In this document: positions 1-6,388 of the stretch, one piece after another
How the letters are laid out: every line of letters starts with the position of its first letter
Numbering within the stretch: position 1 is the stretch's first letter
Virus record (IMG/VR): IMGVR_UViG_3300042451_000897
Coordinates: 1 to 35,810 of that record
Reading direction: 5' to 3' (one strand)
Length of the DNA stretch: 35,810 bases
Source: a virus
Position numbers and translations under genes: made by a program
The notes under the pieces: generated by a model
The model's database searches: none
The model's input: the letters and a program-made list of their open reading frames with translations, nothing else
What the model was told of the DNA's origin: nothing

Positions 1-30
1 GTTCTGTTGGCTTTGATTGTGTTTAAGTGA
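1..30 (+). CDS. C-terminal tail of an upstream gene (partial)
   Basis: Frame 1 is open from the window edge to TGA at 28-30 and reads VLLALIVFK, a hydrophobic tail as in a small membrane protein. The next gene's ribosome binding site follows at once. Only nine codons are visible, so the assignment rests on position. Confidence 0.4.
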   Translation, partial: VLLALIVFK

Positions 31-42
31 TTGGAGATTATG

Positions 43-273
43 ATGAAAAGCATTGAGTGGGAAATTCAAGCTTACGGTGCGCCGAAAGCAGACATTCTTG
101 AGTCGATTACGGATTCGGTTACATTCAAACTATCAGGTCCTGGTATGGTTGCTGCAAGCTATCTGTCGGATGCACAAGAGGTGTTAGAGTTTAGCCCGGA
201 TACTGCCCGAAAGTATATCAATATCGCCAAGATGATTATGTTTGAATACGAACTAGGATTCAATCAACGATGA
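43..273 (+). CDS. Hypothetical small phage protein (76 aa)
   Basis: I do not recognise this protein. GGAG at 33-36 lies 6 nt before the ATG at 43, the spacing used by other genes here; an adjacent ATG at 40 is the alternative. It is soluble, with a probable C-terminal helix around DTARKYINIAKMIMFEYEL. The stop overlaps the next start as ATGA, so the two genes are probably translationally coupled. Confidence 0.7.
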   Translation: MKSIEWEIQAYGAPKADILESITDSVTFKLSGPGMVAASYLSDAQEVLEFSPDTARKYINIAKMIMFEYELGFNQR

Positions 274-515
274 AAATAGATCCATTCTATATCGTAGCGG
301 GTAACAGAGACCAGTTTGATAATTTTGTTATCCGTAAGCGTGTGCTTGGTTTTAGTTATGATTTTCGGTATGTATGGAATGCGGATGTGTTGCGTGGTTT
401 GACCAAGATTCGTGGCTTCTATGTTGGTGACTATAAAAGCCACCCTGAATGGTTGAATATAAAACAAGCGATTGAAATTATTAAGTTGAAAGAGAGGGGT
501 GCTAGTGATGTTTGA
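270..515 (+). CDS. Hypothetical phage protein (81 aa)
   Basis: Function unknown. It starts within the ATGA overlap at 270-273, so translation is probably coupled to the gene before. The product is basic and rich in aromatic residues (FYIV, FSYDFRYVW), without membrane segments or a metal motif. Its end overlaps the following gene by a few codons. Confidence 0.65.
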   Translation: MKIDPFYIVAGNRDQFDNFVIRKRVLGFSYDFRYVWNADVLRGLTKIRGFYVGDYKSHPEWLNIKQAIEIIKLKERGASDV

Positions 516-681
516 GAATGAAATAAATGATTTGTGCCGTGATATTGCTGAGGCTACATTGACCGACTTTACCGAAGATGAGTATGAAAATATGATGGAC
601 GAAATGTATGCCGAGCATCAAGCGTTGATGTATGCGGCTCAATCATACGATAACGATGCAATTGCATATGGACTAGAATAG
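508..681 (+). CDS. Hypothetical acidic phage protein (57 aa)
   Basis: Unrecognised. The ATG at 508 is preferred because a purine-rich AGAGAGGGG lies upstream at 491-499. A GTG at 499 would add three residues. The product is strongly acidic (many D/E in residues 1-35) and mostly helical by composition, like the small host-takeover proteins of T4-like phages. That role is only a guess. Confidence 0.6.
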   Translation: MFENEINDLCRDIAEATLTDFTEDEYENMMDEMYAEHQALMYAAQSYDNDAIAYGLE

Positions 682-900
682 ATGGCATTAAAGTTGTGCA
701 AAGACTGTAAACACTTTTCAGAGGGTCCCGAAGCGGACCCTATTTGTACTCATCCTCATGCATCGAAGTTTGACGATTTAGTGTATGGTAATCATAGCAA
801 ACGGACATGCGTGGAAATGCGCCAAAATAAAACTTTATGTGGAACGTTTGGTAAATTATATGCAGCAAAACCCGGCTTTATACCAATGGCAATAGAATGA
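682..900 (+). CDS. Small cysteine-rich, probably zinc-binding protein (72 aa)
   Basis: The N-terminus carries CKDCKHF (C-x2-C), followed by a CTHPH segment and further cysteines near residues 43 and 53. This looks like a small zinc-ribbon fold of the kind common in phages and prophages. The start follows the previous stop directly, and the stop overlaps the next ATG (ATGA at 897-900). Partner and role are unknown. Confidence 0.7.
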   Translation: MALKLCKDCKHFSEGPEADPICTHPHASKFDDLVYGNHSKRTCVEMRQNKTLCGTFGKLYAAKPGFIPMAIE

Positions 901-1154
901 AACAATTACTTGAAAATCTGCCAAAAATTCTTGGGATACTACCCGAGATTATCAAGTATATCAAATATATTCCCATTCTTATGGTCCTTGCGGGCATAGG
1001 ATACGGTGCATACTATTTTGCAATAAACTATCGTGACCCTTACAAATGCTATAATAATCAATTATTCAAACAAAAATCCATAGATTCAAATGTTTATATT
1101 TTCGTTGGTGAGACTTGTATAGATGGCAATGAAAAACCTGTTCCAGAAGAGTAA
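897..1154 (+). CDS. Small single-pass membrane protein (85 aa)
   Basis: One clear transmembrane segment lies at about residues 22-44 (IKYIPILMVLAGIGYGAYYF). A polar C-terminal domain with two cysteines follows. There is no cleavable signal motif. It overlaps the zinc-ribbon gene by ATGA and the next membrane-protein gene by about 30 nt. Function unknown. Confidence 0.65.
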   Translation: MKQLLENLPKILGILPEIIKYIKYIPILMVLAGIGYGAYYFAINYRDPYKCYNNQLFKQKSIDSNVYIFVGETCIDGNEKPVPEE

Positions 1155-1353
1155 TTTCAATTCCGAAAAGATGATATTGGTAACCGCATATGTGCTTATT
1201 ATATTCGGTATTCTTACTACCATAAGTATTCTCCACGATAGACGAAAAATAGCCGAAGATTTTTGTGCTGGCAAAAATGGTGTCCTATTGCAGGATAAGA
1301 GCGGCCAATTCTATTGCATAAAAAACAAGTCTGTCGTTTTGATATCAAAATAA
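1123..1353 (+). CDS. Small single-pass membrane protein (76 aa)
   Basis: A hydrophobic stretch at about residues 17-37 (MILVTAYVLIIFGILTTISI) is a likely membrane anchor. After it comes a short domain with two cysteines (DFCAGKNG, FYCIKN), a layout like the preceding protein, so the two may be distant relatives. The start could be 1123 or 1129. The 32-nt overlap with the upstream gene is long for this genome. Confidence 0.55.
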   Translation: MAMKNLFQKSNFNSEKMILVTAYVLIIFGILTTISILHDRRKIAEDFCAGKNGVLLQDKSGQFYCIKNKSVVLISK

Positions 1354-1359
1354 CACCAC

Positions 1360-1388
1360 TTGACAAAGTTTCCGAAGTCTGCGATAAT
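1360..1388 (+). promoter_or_regulatory. Sigma70-type promoter
   Basis: TTGACA at 1360-1365 and GATAAT at 1383-1388 are separated by exactly 17 bp. The start site would be near 1395, just before the AAGGAG of the gene at 1419. The -35 is perfect and the -10 differs at one base, so host RNA polymerase should use it. Confidence 0.8.
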
Positions 1389-1418
1389 GTATACATGTTG
1401 AGAGATAAGGAGTTTGTG

Positions 1419-1652
1419 ATGTATTCGAATTTACTGGCTGAGGCAAAAGTGATTCAAGACGCATGGGGCTATGGGCTTCTGGAAGCGATTGAATATATTA
1501 TTGAATTAGAAGATCAGTACCCATCTGAGGTACGCCGTGAGTTGAAACAATTCTTGCGTGATGGTGCCCGTTTGTTTGCGCCTAAAGTTGAGTATGATTT
1601 GGTTAGTTCAGACGGTAATGTGATTGGTACTTATAATGTGGAGGCTGTATGA
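1419..1652 (+). CDS. Hypothetical phage protein (77 aa)
   Basis: Unknown function. The ATG at 1419 is chosen because GGAG (1409-1412) sits 6 nt upstream and a promoter ends at 1388; the frame is open further upstream but that part lies before the start site. The product is helical in its first 45 residues, with a short strand-rich tail (YDLVSSDGNVIGTYNV). It is first in a run ending in the DexA-like gene. Confidence 0.7.
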   Translation: MYSNLLAEAKVIQDAWGYGLLEAIEYIIELEDQYPSEVRRELKQFLRDGARLFAPKVEYDLVSSDGNVIGTYNVEAV

Positions 1653-1855
1653 TTGGCGAAAGTTATTTGGACGGTCAGCGTGTTATCGGTATGTACTTGG
1701 GTGACTATGCCGTGTCTGGTGTGGTTCGATTATCACGTGTCACCTACGGTGGTGGTATGTCGCATCATGTAACATTAGATAATCCTATAACGGTGTTCGG
1801 TGAGATACGTGAGAGTGTGATTCTTGAGCCTGAATTTGTGAAGGGAGTGTTGTAA
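1649..1855 (+). CDS. Hypothetical phage protein (68 aa)
   Basis: Unrecognised. It begins in an ATGA overlap with the preceding gene and ends as the next begins (TAATG at 1853-1857). Composition is beta-rich with alternating hydrophobics and glycines (VIGMYLGDYAVSGVVRL), suggesting a small barrel-like fold. No catalytic motif is visible. Confidence 0.65.
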   Translation: MIGESYLDGQRVIGMYLGDYAVSGVVRLSRVTYGGGMSHHVTLDNPITVFGEIRESVILEPEFVKGVL

Positions 1856-2070
1856 TGTATAAAGTTGATTTTGGTAATGTTCGGATTGTCTATGATGGTA
1901 GTCCGTTTGATGTAACGTATGATGTCCGAGTTGAATGGCTCAAAGATGGTGAGTGGAAACTCTACCACGGCATCAATAGTCTGAGTGACGATTATGCCGA
2001 AACCAATGCACGTGAGTTTGCTGGTCGTGCAAAAGCAAAACTGGCTGCTGAGGCTGCGGTGGCTGCATAA
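1855..2070 (+). CDS. Hypothetical phage protein (71 aa)
   Basis: Unrecognised. A beta-rich first half (YDVRVEWLKDGEWKLYHG) is followed by an alanine-rich C-terminal helix ending AAEAAVAA. Tight TAATG overlaps on both sides place it in the same transcription unit as its neighbours. Confidence 0.65.
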   Translation: MYKVDFGNVRIVYDGSPFDVTYDVRVEWLKDGEWKLYHGINSLSDDYAETNAREFAGRAKAKLAAEAAVAA

Positions 2071-2642
2071 TGTTCATGTTCGATGTTGAAACACTAGGGG
2101 TAGAATCCAATTCTGTGATTCTATCCCTGGCGTGTATCTATTTCAATCCCGATGAGCGCCCAACGTATAAAGAGTTGGTCGATTCGGCTTTTTTTGTCAA
2201 GTTCAATGTTCGTGACCAAGTGGAAAACTATGGGCGAAAGATAGACAAGGGCACTTTACAGTGGTGGGAAAAACAGTGTGAAATAGTACGAAAAAAATCA
2301 TTTATACCCTCAAAAGACGATAGAAATCTGAAAACCGGGGTCGAATCCTTTCATAATTGGATAGCATCAAAAAACGATAATAAATGTTGGGTTTGGGCAC
2401 GTGGCTCATTGGATGATACATTATTGCATTCAATTGAACGCCAATTGAAAGTTGAAACGCTGCTGCCCTATAATCGTTGGCGTGATGTCCGTACTGCGGT
2501 AGACTTCCTAACGGGTGGGAACAATGGTTATTGTACGGTGGACCATGTTGACTTTTTATATGAGCGTGATATAATAAAACATGATCCTGTGATTGATTGT
2601 GCGTTAGATATAATGATGCTGCTATATGGCAAACCTAAATGA
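2070..2642 (+). CDS. dexA: DEDD-family 3'-5' exonuclease, DexA / Rv2179c-like
   Basis: This 190-aa protein has the motifs of DEDDh 3'-5' exonucleases: an N-terminal FDVETLG (D-x-E metal ligands), WARGSLDD in the middle (third acidic residue) and a C-terminal HDPVIDCALD (catalytic histidine and last aspartate). The N-terminus resembles the Rv2179c-like family that includes T4 DexA, which degrades single-stranded DNA. In T4-like phages it may trim DNA ends or degrade host DNA. It is slightly shorter than T4 DexA. An alternative start is the ATG at 2076. The symbol rests on motifs, not an alignment. Confidence 0.75.
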   Translation: MFMFDVETLGVESNSVILSLACIYFNPDERPTYKELVDSAFFVKFNVRDQVENYGRKIDKGTLQWWEKQCEIVRKKSFIPSKDDRNLKTGVESFHNWIASKNDNKCWVWARGSLDDTLLHSIERQLKVETLLPYNRWRDVRTAVDFLTGGNNGYCTVDHVDFLYERDIIKHDPVIDCALDIMMLLYGKPK

Positions 2643-2923
2643 TAGATATATTTCGCCCTACTATAGAATGGATTCGTGATGACTGGAATAGTAATCGGAC
2701 TCGGTTTGTTGCCGAGCTTTTTGCTTGGAGTCTTAGTATTGGCTGTGCTATTACAATGGCACTTACCGTACCAACTCCTCCCCTATTGGTACTTTATCCT
2801 GTGTGGATTACTGGGTGTGCTATCTATGCTTGGGCTGCTTATTCTCGGAAATCATTTGGCATGTTGGCTAATTACCTTCTGTTGACTACCATTGATAGTG
2901 TAGGTTTGTTGAGGATGTTATGA
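2639..2923 (+). CDS. Small membrane protein conserved in T4-like phages (94 aa)
   Basis: The N-terminal part (MIDIFRPTIEWIRDDWNSN) is amphipathic. Two to three hydrophobic segments follow at about residues 25-43, 48-66 and 74-92, so it is probably an inner-membrane protein. The motif AWAAYSRKSFGMLANYLLL resembles a recurrent uncharacterised family in marine T4-like phages, from memory. It overlaps the exonuclease gene and the next gene by ATGA-type junctions. Confidence 0.7.
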   Translation: MIDIFRPTIEWIRDDWNSNRTRFVAELFAWSLSIGCAITMALTVPTPPLLVLYPVWITGCAIYAWAAYSRKSFGMLANYLLLTTIDSVGLLRML

Positions 2924-3153
2924 ATGATAAGTTGATACAAATTGGTCTTGATTCTGGCATGTTAAATTATGTGGATAATGAAACACCACGCCATTATTTT
3001 TTATCTGGTCATGCCGATGAACAAGACTTGCAAAAGTTCGCCGAGTTGATTGTACAGGAATGTGTTGCCATTGTTGCTGATGCTGTAGATCATCGTGAAC
3101 CTGCCAGCACTTATGTGAGTAAGATCAAAGAACATTTTGGATTGACTGAATGA
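2920..3153 (+). CDS. FAELIV-family small phage protein, copy 1 (77 aa)
   Basis: The C-terminal half carries KFAELIVQEC followed by a variable helix and IKEHFGLTE. The same pattern recurs in the products at 4219, 4476 and 5034, so these are paralogues. The conserved core is a helix with a Cys, then a short helix ending HFGL; the N-terminal third differs between copies. Function unknown. Confidence 0.7.
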   Translation: MNDKLIQIGLDSGMLNYVDNETPRHYFLSGHADEQDLQKFAELIVQECVAIVADAVDHREPASTYVSKIKEHFGLTE

Positions 3154-3392
3154 TGAGATACTGGACAATTGTATATCCCGATCATAATACTCTGGGTGAA
3201 GATTATACTCATTGGGAAACACTATCTGAAAATGATATATTGAATCAATACTGGAATTATTGGTGTGATAAAATGTATGCCGCAGGTAAAGACCCTGAAG
3301 TAATGATATTTGAAAATTGTATTGAAGATTGGTGTACAGTACATTGGGCACAAAGAAACTATTGGCGTGAAATGAAGGAGTGTATACAATGA
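3150..3392 (+). CDS. Conserved phage protein rich in Trp/Tyr (80 aa)
   Basis: It begins MRYWTIVYPDHN and contains ETLSENDILNQYWNYWCDKM and ENCIEDWCTVHWA. I recognise this pattern as a common uncharacterised phage family. Translation starts at 3150 or 3153 in an ATGATGA overlap with the preceding stop. There are no membrane segments. Its end overlaps the SGNH-like gene's ribosome binding site. Confidence 0.65.
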   Translation: MMRYWTIVYPDHNTLGEDYTHWETLSENDILNQYWNYWCDKMYAAGKDPEVMIFENCIEDWCTVHWAQRNYWREMKECIQ

Positions 3393-3793
3393 TTGAATGT
3401 TTAATTGTAGGTGACAGCATTGCTGTTGGTGTGAGCCAAGTTCGCCGTGAGTGCCAGTCAATAGCAAAGAGTGGTATCAATTCGTCCAACTGGAATAAAC
3501 TCCATTTGCATAAGTTGAAGCCTACCAAAACATTAATTATCAGCCTGGGTGCCAATGACCTGGGTATTGATACTGAAGCCAATATTCGGAAGTTGCGTGA
3601 AAAAGCACAAGCTGAAAGAGTATTCTGGCTGCTGCCTAGTCAACGGCTCAAGCCCGACCAAGTTCGTGCAGTGAAGTTTGTTGCGATTGAATATGGCGAT
3701 ACTGTAATACCACGACCAGAAAAAGATATATCTGCTGATGGTGTGCATCCTACCTACAAGGGCTATAAAGTCCTTGGCTACTTGACTGAATAA
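3389..3793 (+). CDS. SGNH/GDSL hydrolase-like protein (134 aa)
   Basis: The usual SGNH blocks are present in order: VGDSIAVG (block I, nucleophile Ser), SLGANDLG (block III, G-x-N-D) and DGVHPTYKGY (block V, D-x-x-H). Members are esterases, lipases or carbohydrate deacetylases, so a cell-surface or tail-associated substrate is possible; none is indicated. It is short for the family and lacks a signal peptide. The ATG at 3389 is chosen for AAGGAG 8 nt upstream. Confidence 0.75.
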   Translation: MIECLIVGDSIAVGVSQVRRECQSIAKSGINSSNWNKLHLHKLKPTKTLIISLGANDLGIDTEANIRKLREKAQAERVFWLLPSQRLKPDQVRAVKFVAIEYGDTVIPRPEKDISADGVHPTYKGYKVLGYLTE

Positions 3794-3794
3794 T

Positions 3795-3974
3795 ATGTGG
3801 ACTCTGATTGTAATGCTTCATGCTGTATCTCCCAATGTGCCGCCGACAAAAGGTTCTATTCTTTTGTATACACAAGGATATGAGGAGTGTAAGCAGATAA
3901 GAGAAACGATTGTCCGAACATGGAGTTCGGACAAATACCGTGTAACGGCAAATTGTATTTCGGTGAAACAATGA
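3795..3974 (+). CDS. Hypothetical small protein (59 aa)
   Basis: Unrecognised. It starts one base after the SGNH-like gene's stop and ends in an ATGA overlap with the next gene, which argues it is translated. It begins MWTLIVMLHA and includes YEECKQIRETIVRTW, a likely helix, with a Cys near the C-terminus. Confidence 0.6.
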   Translation: MWTLIVMLHAVSPNVPPTKGSILLYTQGYEECKQIRETIVRTWSSDKYRVTANCISVKQ

Positions 3975-4222
3975 TAAAAGAATTTAAGTGGGAACGGTTT
4001 GGTGACAAATATTATTATCACGATATAGCAACAGGTAAGATTGTCGGTGCAGTGAATAAAATTGCCCTGCAGGAAATATGGATATCTGTGGTATACACTG
4101 GTGAGTATAGTTTTACCATCAACGATGAAAAACACCTAGGCCAGTATATTACAGTTGATTATGCAAAAGAAGCGACACAAAGATTTTGGGACATCCAGAA
4201 TAGGACACTGTTAGAACAATGA
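3971..4222 (+). CDS. Hypothetical phage protein (83 aa)
   Basis: Unrecognised. The start at 3971 (MIKEFKWERFG) lies in an ATGA overlap with the 59-aa gene; an in-frame upstream extension to 3920 lies inside that gene and is not needed. The fold looks beta-rich at first (YYYHDIATGKIVGAV) with a C-terminal helix. It overlaps the next gene by ATGA. Confidence 0.65.
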   Translation: MIKEFKWERFGDKYYYHDIATGKIVGAVNKIALQEIWISVVYTGEYSFTINDEKHLGQYITVDYAKEATQRFWDIQNRTLLEQ

Positions 4223-4479
4223 ACGAGAAACTTCAAGAACTTGCCGAACATGCTAAACTCTTAGGTCCTGGAAGTAGGATTGGAAACGCACACGAAGCCG
4301 CTGAAAAGTTTGCAGAGTTGATTATACAGGAATGCATAGCATGTTGTGGCTCACAAGCTGACATGAAAAACATTCGAAAGCGATTTGGACTGCCCACTGA
4401 AAGTAATGTAAAGTATCCTGGGCCAGAAGCACAAGGGCATCATTCACAATATGGTCGAGAGTATAATATACCAAAATGA
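4219..4479 (+). CDS. FAELIV-family small phage protein, copy 2 (86 aa)
   Basis: It shares MNEKLQELAEHA, EKFAELIIQEC and IRKRFGL with the paralogues at 2920, 4476 and 5034. It has an extra C-terminal tail of about 20 residues after the conserved block (ESNVKYPGPEAQGHHSQYGR) that the others lack. It overlaps both neighbours by ATGA. Confidence 0.7.
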   Translation: MNEKLQELAEHAKLLGPGSRIGNAHEAAEKFAELIIQECIACCGSQADMKNIRKRFGLPTESNVKYPGPEAQGHHSQYGREYNIPK

Positions 4480-4688
4480 ATAAGCAAATAAAAGAATTTG
4501 AAAAACAATGTTGGAGCCATACCATCGGTGGCGTACTGATTGATGGACATCTTCATTTTGATACACAAAAATTTGCTGAGTTGATTGTCAATGAATGTGC
4601 TGACCTATTTCCCTTAACCTTTACCGATGAGCATTATCAGCGCAGGATTGATAAAACGATTCGAAAACATTTTGGACTAGAACAATGA
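4476..4688 (+). CDS. FAELIV-family small phage protein, copy 3 (70 aa)
   Basis: Conserved blocks are MNKQIKEFEKQC, QKFAELIVNEC and IRKHFGLEQ. It lies directly after copy 2 in an ATGA overlap, which supports tandem duplication followed by divergence. No catalytic motif is visible. Confidence 0.7.
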   Translation: MNKQIKEFEKQCWSHTIGGVLIDGHLHFDTQKFAELIVNECADLFPLTFTDEHYQRRIDKTIRKHFGLEQ

Positions 4689-4861
4689 ATGATGAGAGCC
4701 ACCTACCTGTATCTGAGCAGAGTCTAGTATACCGCCTGCGAAAACGAGCCGAGATTCGGAGAAATATATCTGACCGCAAGAGTGTGCAAGAGAATAGACC
4801 TGACCGCATAGCCGACCTATTAGAAGAGGCTGCGAATGAGATTGAAAGATTACAGAAATGA
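4685..4861 (+). CDS. Small charged helical phage protein (58 aa)
   Basis: Two helical blocks are visible: LVYRLRKRAEIRRNISDRKS and DRIADLLEEAANEIERLQK, the second a probable short coiled coil. This resembles a widespread uncharacterised small phage protein whose hallmark is RIADLLEEAADEIERL, from memory. ATGA overlaps join it to both neighbours. Confidence 0.65.
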   Translation: MNDESHLPVSEQSLVYRLRKRAEIRRNISDRKSVQENRPDRIADLLEEAANEIERLQK

Positions 4862-5037
4862 ACGAATATTTCAAATCACAAATAGATGAAGGTGCCACAG
4901 ACCAGTTTTTCTATGCTATAATGCAAGAAGGCAACTTGACCATCCAACGGCATCGTGGCACACTGGATACCTTGCCCACGCTGGAATATGTGCGGCACTT
5001 GACTGATGGTGTGCCACTTTTTAAGGAACCACAATGA
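4858..5037 (+). CDS. Hypothetical small protein (59 aa)
   Basis: Unrecognised. Position supports it: its start overlaps the previous stop and its stop overlaps the next start, both as ATGA. The sequence ends YVRHLTDGVPLFKEPQ and shows no membrane segment or metal-binding pattern. Confidence 0.6.
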   Translation: MNEYFKSQIDEGATDQFFYAIMQEGNLTIQRHRGTLDTLPTLEYVRHLTDGVPLFKEPQ

Positions 5038-5234
5038 ACGAACGAATTCGAGAACTTGCTCATGAGGCTGGATTACCAACATATAATCCAGAAGGCATTC
5101 CAACTAAATTAGAAAAGTTCGCCGAGTTGATTGTGCGGGAATGTATGGATGTTTTAGATCCGGGCGAGAATCAAGTGATAGCACGGTTTCAAGCAAGGCA
5201 ATGGTTAGCAGAACATTTTGGAGTTGAACAATAG
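5034..5234 (+). CDS. FAELIV-family small phage protein, copy 4 (66 aa)
   Basis: It carries MNERIRELAHEAG, EKFAELIVREC and LAEHFGVEQ, matching the other three copies. It is the last canonical gene before the promoter at 5431. GGAG at its 3' end may serve the lipoprotein-like frame that follows. Confidence 0.7.
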   Translation: MNERIRELAHEAGLPTYNPEGIPTKLEKFAELIVRECMDVLDPGENQVIARFQARQWLAEHFGVEQ

Positions 5235-5368
5235 TCAAATATATCATTCTAGCGATTCTCCTCACGGGCTGTACCCACCATACAATCACAATCCGTGTTA
5301 TATCAGAATCCAGCACTACGAAAAACCATTGTCTCAAAGACAACAAAATCATATGTGGTAGCAAATAA
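5231..5368 (+). CDS. Small lipoprotein-like frame without a canonical start (45 codons)
   Basis: The frame reads VKYIILAILLTGC, a short lipoprotein signal with an LTGC lipobox, then a 31-residue polar tail with two cysteines. No ATG, GTG or TTG is available: an in-frame TGA lies at 5225-5227, and the only candidate is ATA at 5231, overlapping the previous TAG and 8 nt after GGAG (5219-5222). It could be an ATA-initiated gene, perhaps a spanin-like lipoprotein, or a gene that lost its start codon. Confidence 0.4.
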   Translation: MVKYIILAILLTGCTHHTITIRVISESSTTKNHCLKDNKIICGSK

Positions 5369-5375
5369 GCAAGAT

Positions 5376-5422
5376 ACCTCCGAGTATCATTTTCTTGCCA
5401 ATCCTGCAACCTCCGAGTATCA
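5376..5422 (+). repeat. 14-bp direct repeat upstream of a promoter
   Basis: ACCTCCGAGTATCA occurs at 5376-5389 and again at 5409-5422, identical and 33 bp apart (about three helical turns). The second copy ends 8 bp before the -35 box at 5431. The spacing would suit an operator, but a recombination relic is equally possible. Confidence 0.6.
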
Positions 5423-5430
5423 CAAGCCAC

Positions 5431-5459
5431 TTGACAATCCTACCAATTCCTTCTATACT
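5431..5459 (+). promoter_or_regulatory. Sigma70-type promoter
   Basis: TTGACA at 5431-5436 and TATACT at 5454-5459 are 17 bp apart. Transcription would begin near 5466 and serve the genes from 5490. It follows the direct repeats at 5376-5422. Confidence 0.8.
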
Positions 5460-5489
5460 AGAACCATAGAAGAGCGATAGGAGAAGCAA

Positions 5490-5687
5490 ATGAGTATACA
5501 GTATATTATAGATGGGCGAAACGGTCGTGATGAGCGTGTGATTCTTTGGCGCACTGGCGAGTATGCCTACGAACTGGAAATTGGTACAGGCATCTATCGT
5601 CGGACTGTTACACTATTAAACACCGAATACTACGAAGCACTGGAACAATTCGATGCCAGAGTAAACCACTATACGGAGATTGCATAA
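5490..5687 (+). CDS. Hypothetical phage protein (65 aa)
   Basis: Unrecognised. AGGAG at about 5479-5483 precedes the ATG, about 30 nt after the promoter. The product is beta-rich (MSIQYIIDGRN, VILWRTGEYAYELEIGTG) with a C-terminal helix. The stop overlaps the next ATG (TAATG). Confidence 0.65.
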   Translation: MSIQYIIDGRNGRDERVILWRTGEYAYELEIGTGIYRRTVTLLNTEYYEALEQFDARVNHYTEIA

Positions 5688-5845
5688 TGAGCAAAGTATT
5701 CATTGTAGTAGAATGTGAAGCGTATGAGGGTGATACCGTTTTGCGAGTATTCAACAAATACAATGATGCCATCGCATATGGCGAAGGGCTAGTATTTGAC
5801 GGTACCATTAATGAGTTTGATGTATTTGAGCGTGAGGTGTACTGA
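5687..5845 (+). CDS. Hypothetical phage protein (52 aa)
   Basis: Unrecognised. The start MSKVFIVVECEAYEG overlaps the previous stop and CGGAG lies 8 nt upstream. Strand-helix-strand alternation with NDAIAYGEGL suggests a small alpha/beta fold. Confidence 0.6.
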   Translation: MSKVFIVVECEAYEGDTVLRVFNKYNDAIAYGEGLVFDGTINEFDVFEREVY

Positions 5846-5846
5846 G

Positions 5847-6023
5847 ATGGAATTACCACTAGCGATAGTAAAGGCAAGAGCCCGTAACTGGGAAATTATC
5901 CTTGAAAAGCGTATGGATATATTCTGTTATGGTGGTGGTATTATCACCAATCGACTCCACTACTATAAACGATTACAGCGTAAAATGGAATTAGAACAAT
6001 TCTATAGCGTAAAGTTGCCATAA
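5847..6023 (+). CDS. Hypothetical phage protein (58 aa)
   Basis: Unrecognised and basic: helix PLAIVKARARNWEIILEKRM, then a glycine turn and a second basic helix. The ATG at 5847 is one base after the previous stop. An upstream in-frame extension would lie inside the preceding gene and is rejected. Confidence 0.55.
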   Translation: MELPLAIVKARARNWEIILEKRMDIFCYGGGIITNRLHYYKRLQRKMELEQFYSVKLP

Positions 6024-6157
6024 TGCAAAATAGTATGCTGCTAAATGGTATTCCAGCAGAATATTATGCTGCAAAAATGCATTATATTGCATGTAACCGC
6101 ACTACTTCCGAGACCCTATTTATACGCATTCCAACGAAGACCGACCAGGTCCGATGA
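6023..6157 (+). CDS. Possible small protein (44 aa)
   Basis: The start overlaps the previous stop (TAATG), the arrangement used throughout this operon. The peptide begins MQNSMLLNGIP and ends IPTKTDQVR. No domain is recognisable and the case rests on coupling. Confidence 0.45.
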   Translation: MQNSMLLNGIPAEYYAAKMHYIACNRTTSETLFIRIPTKTDQVR

Positions 6158-6218
6158 GTACCCAGGCGTTCGGACTGTCCCGCCAAAATTGTAGCGTAAA
6201 AGCAACGGTACCCAGGCG
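6158..6218 (+). repeat. 11-bp direct repeat in an intergenic region
   Basis: GTACCCAGGCG occurs at 6158-6168 and 6208-6218, 50 bp apart, upstream of the promoter at 6244. A related 10-bp inverted pair, CCCAGGTACC at 6820-6829 and GGTACCTGGG at 6857-6866, lies inside the gene at 6641. No other gene is visible in 6158-6303. Confidence 0.5.
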
Positions 6219-6243
6219 CCGCAGAATTCCGCACTAAAACCGC

Positions 6244-6272
6244 TTGACAAAGGTCGCCGTTCCTCTTATACT
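6244..6272 (+). promoter_or_regulatory. Sigma70-type promoter
   Basis: CGCTTGACAAAGG holds the -35 TTGACA at 6244-6249; TATACT at 6267-6272 follows a 17-bp spacer. It shares its surroundings (CTTGACA plus a downstream GAT-rich leader and GGAG) with the promoters at 8445 and 8786. Confidence 0.85.
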
Positions 6273-6303
6273 AGCCTTGTGATGAGATGAATTGGAGATT
6301 GAG

Positions 6304-6384
6304 ATGATTGCGATTTTTGTATTGTTTGCTGGTCTGGTGGTGTGGGGTGTTCTGGCCCACGGTACTGTTACTACTCTGGGTTAA
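6304..6384 (+). CDS. Tiny membrane peptide (26 aa)
   Basis: The frame begins MIAIFVLFAGLVVWGVL, one transmembrane helix with a short hydrophilic end. GGAG with a 6-nt spacing and a near-consensus promoter stand directly upstream, which supports this short gene over the overlapping frame starting at 6308. Function unknown. Confidence 0.6.
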   Translation: MIAIFVLFAGLVVWGVLAHGTVTTLG

Positions 6385-6388
6385 TACT

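Noticed and set aside
3001-3582. 193-codon minus-strand frame opposite small genes
   Set aside because: It covers four plus-strand genes with good starts and overlaps, and its own sequence has no recognisable domain or ribosome binding site.
5295-5480. 61-codon plus-strand frame MLYQNPALRKT
   Set aside because: It overlaps the lipoprotein-like frame and then runs through the direct repeats and the promoter at 5431, with no ribosome binding site at its TTG-type start.
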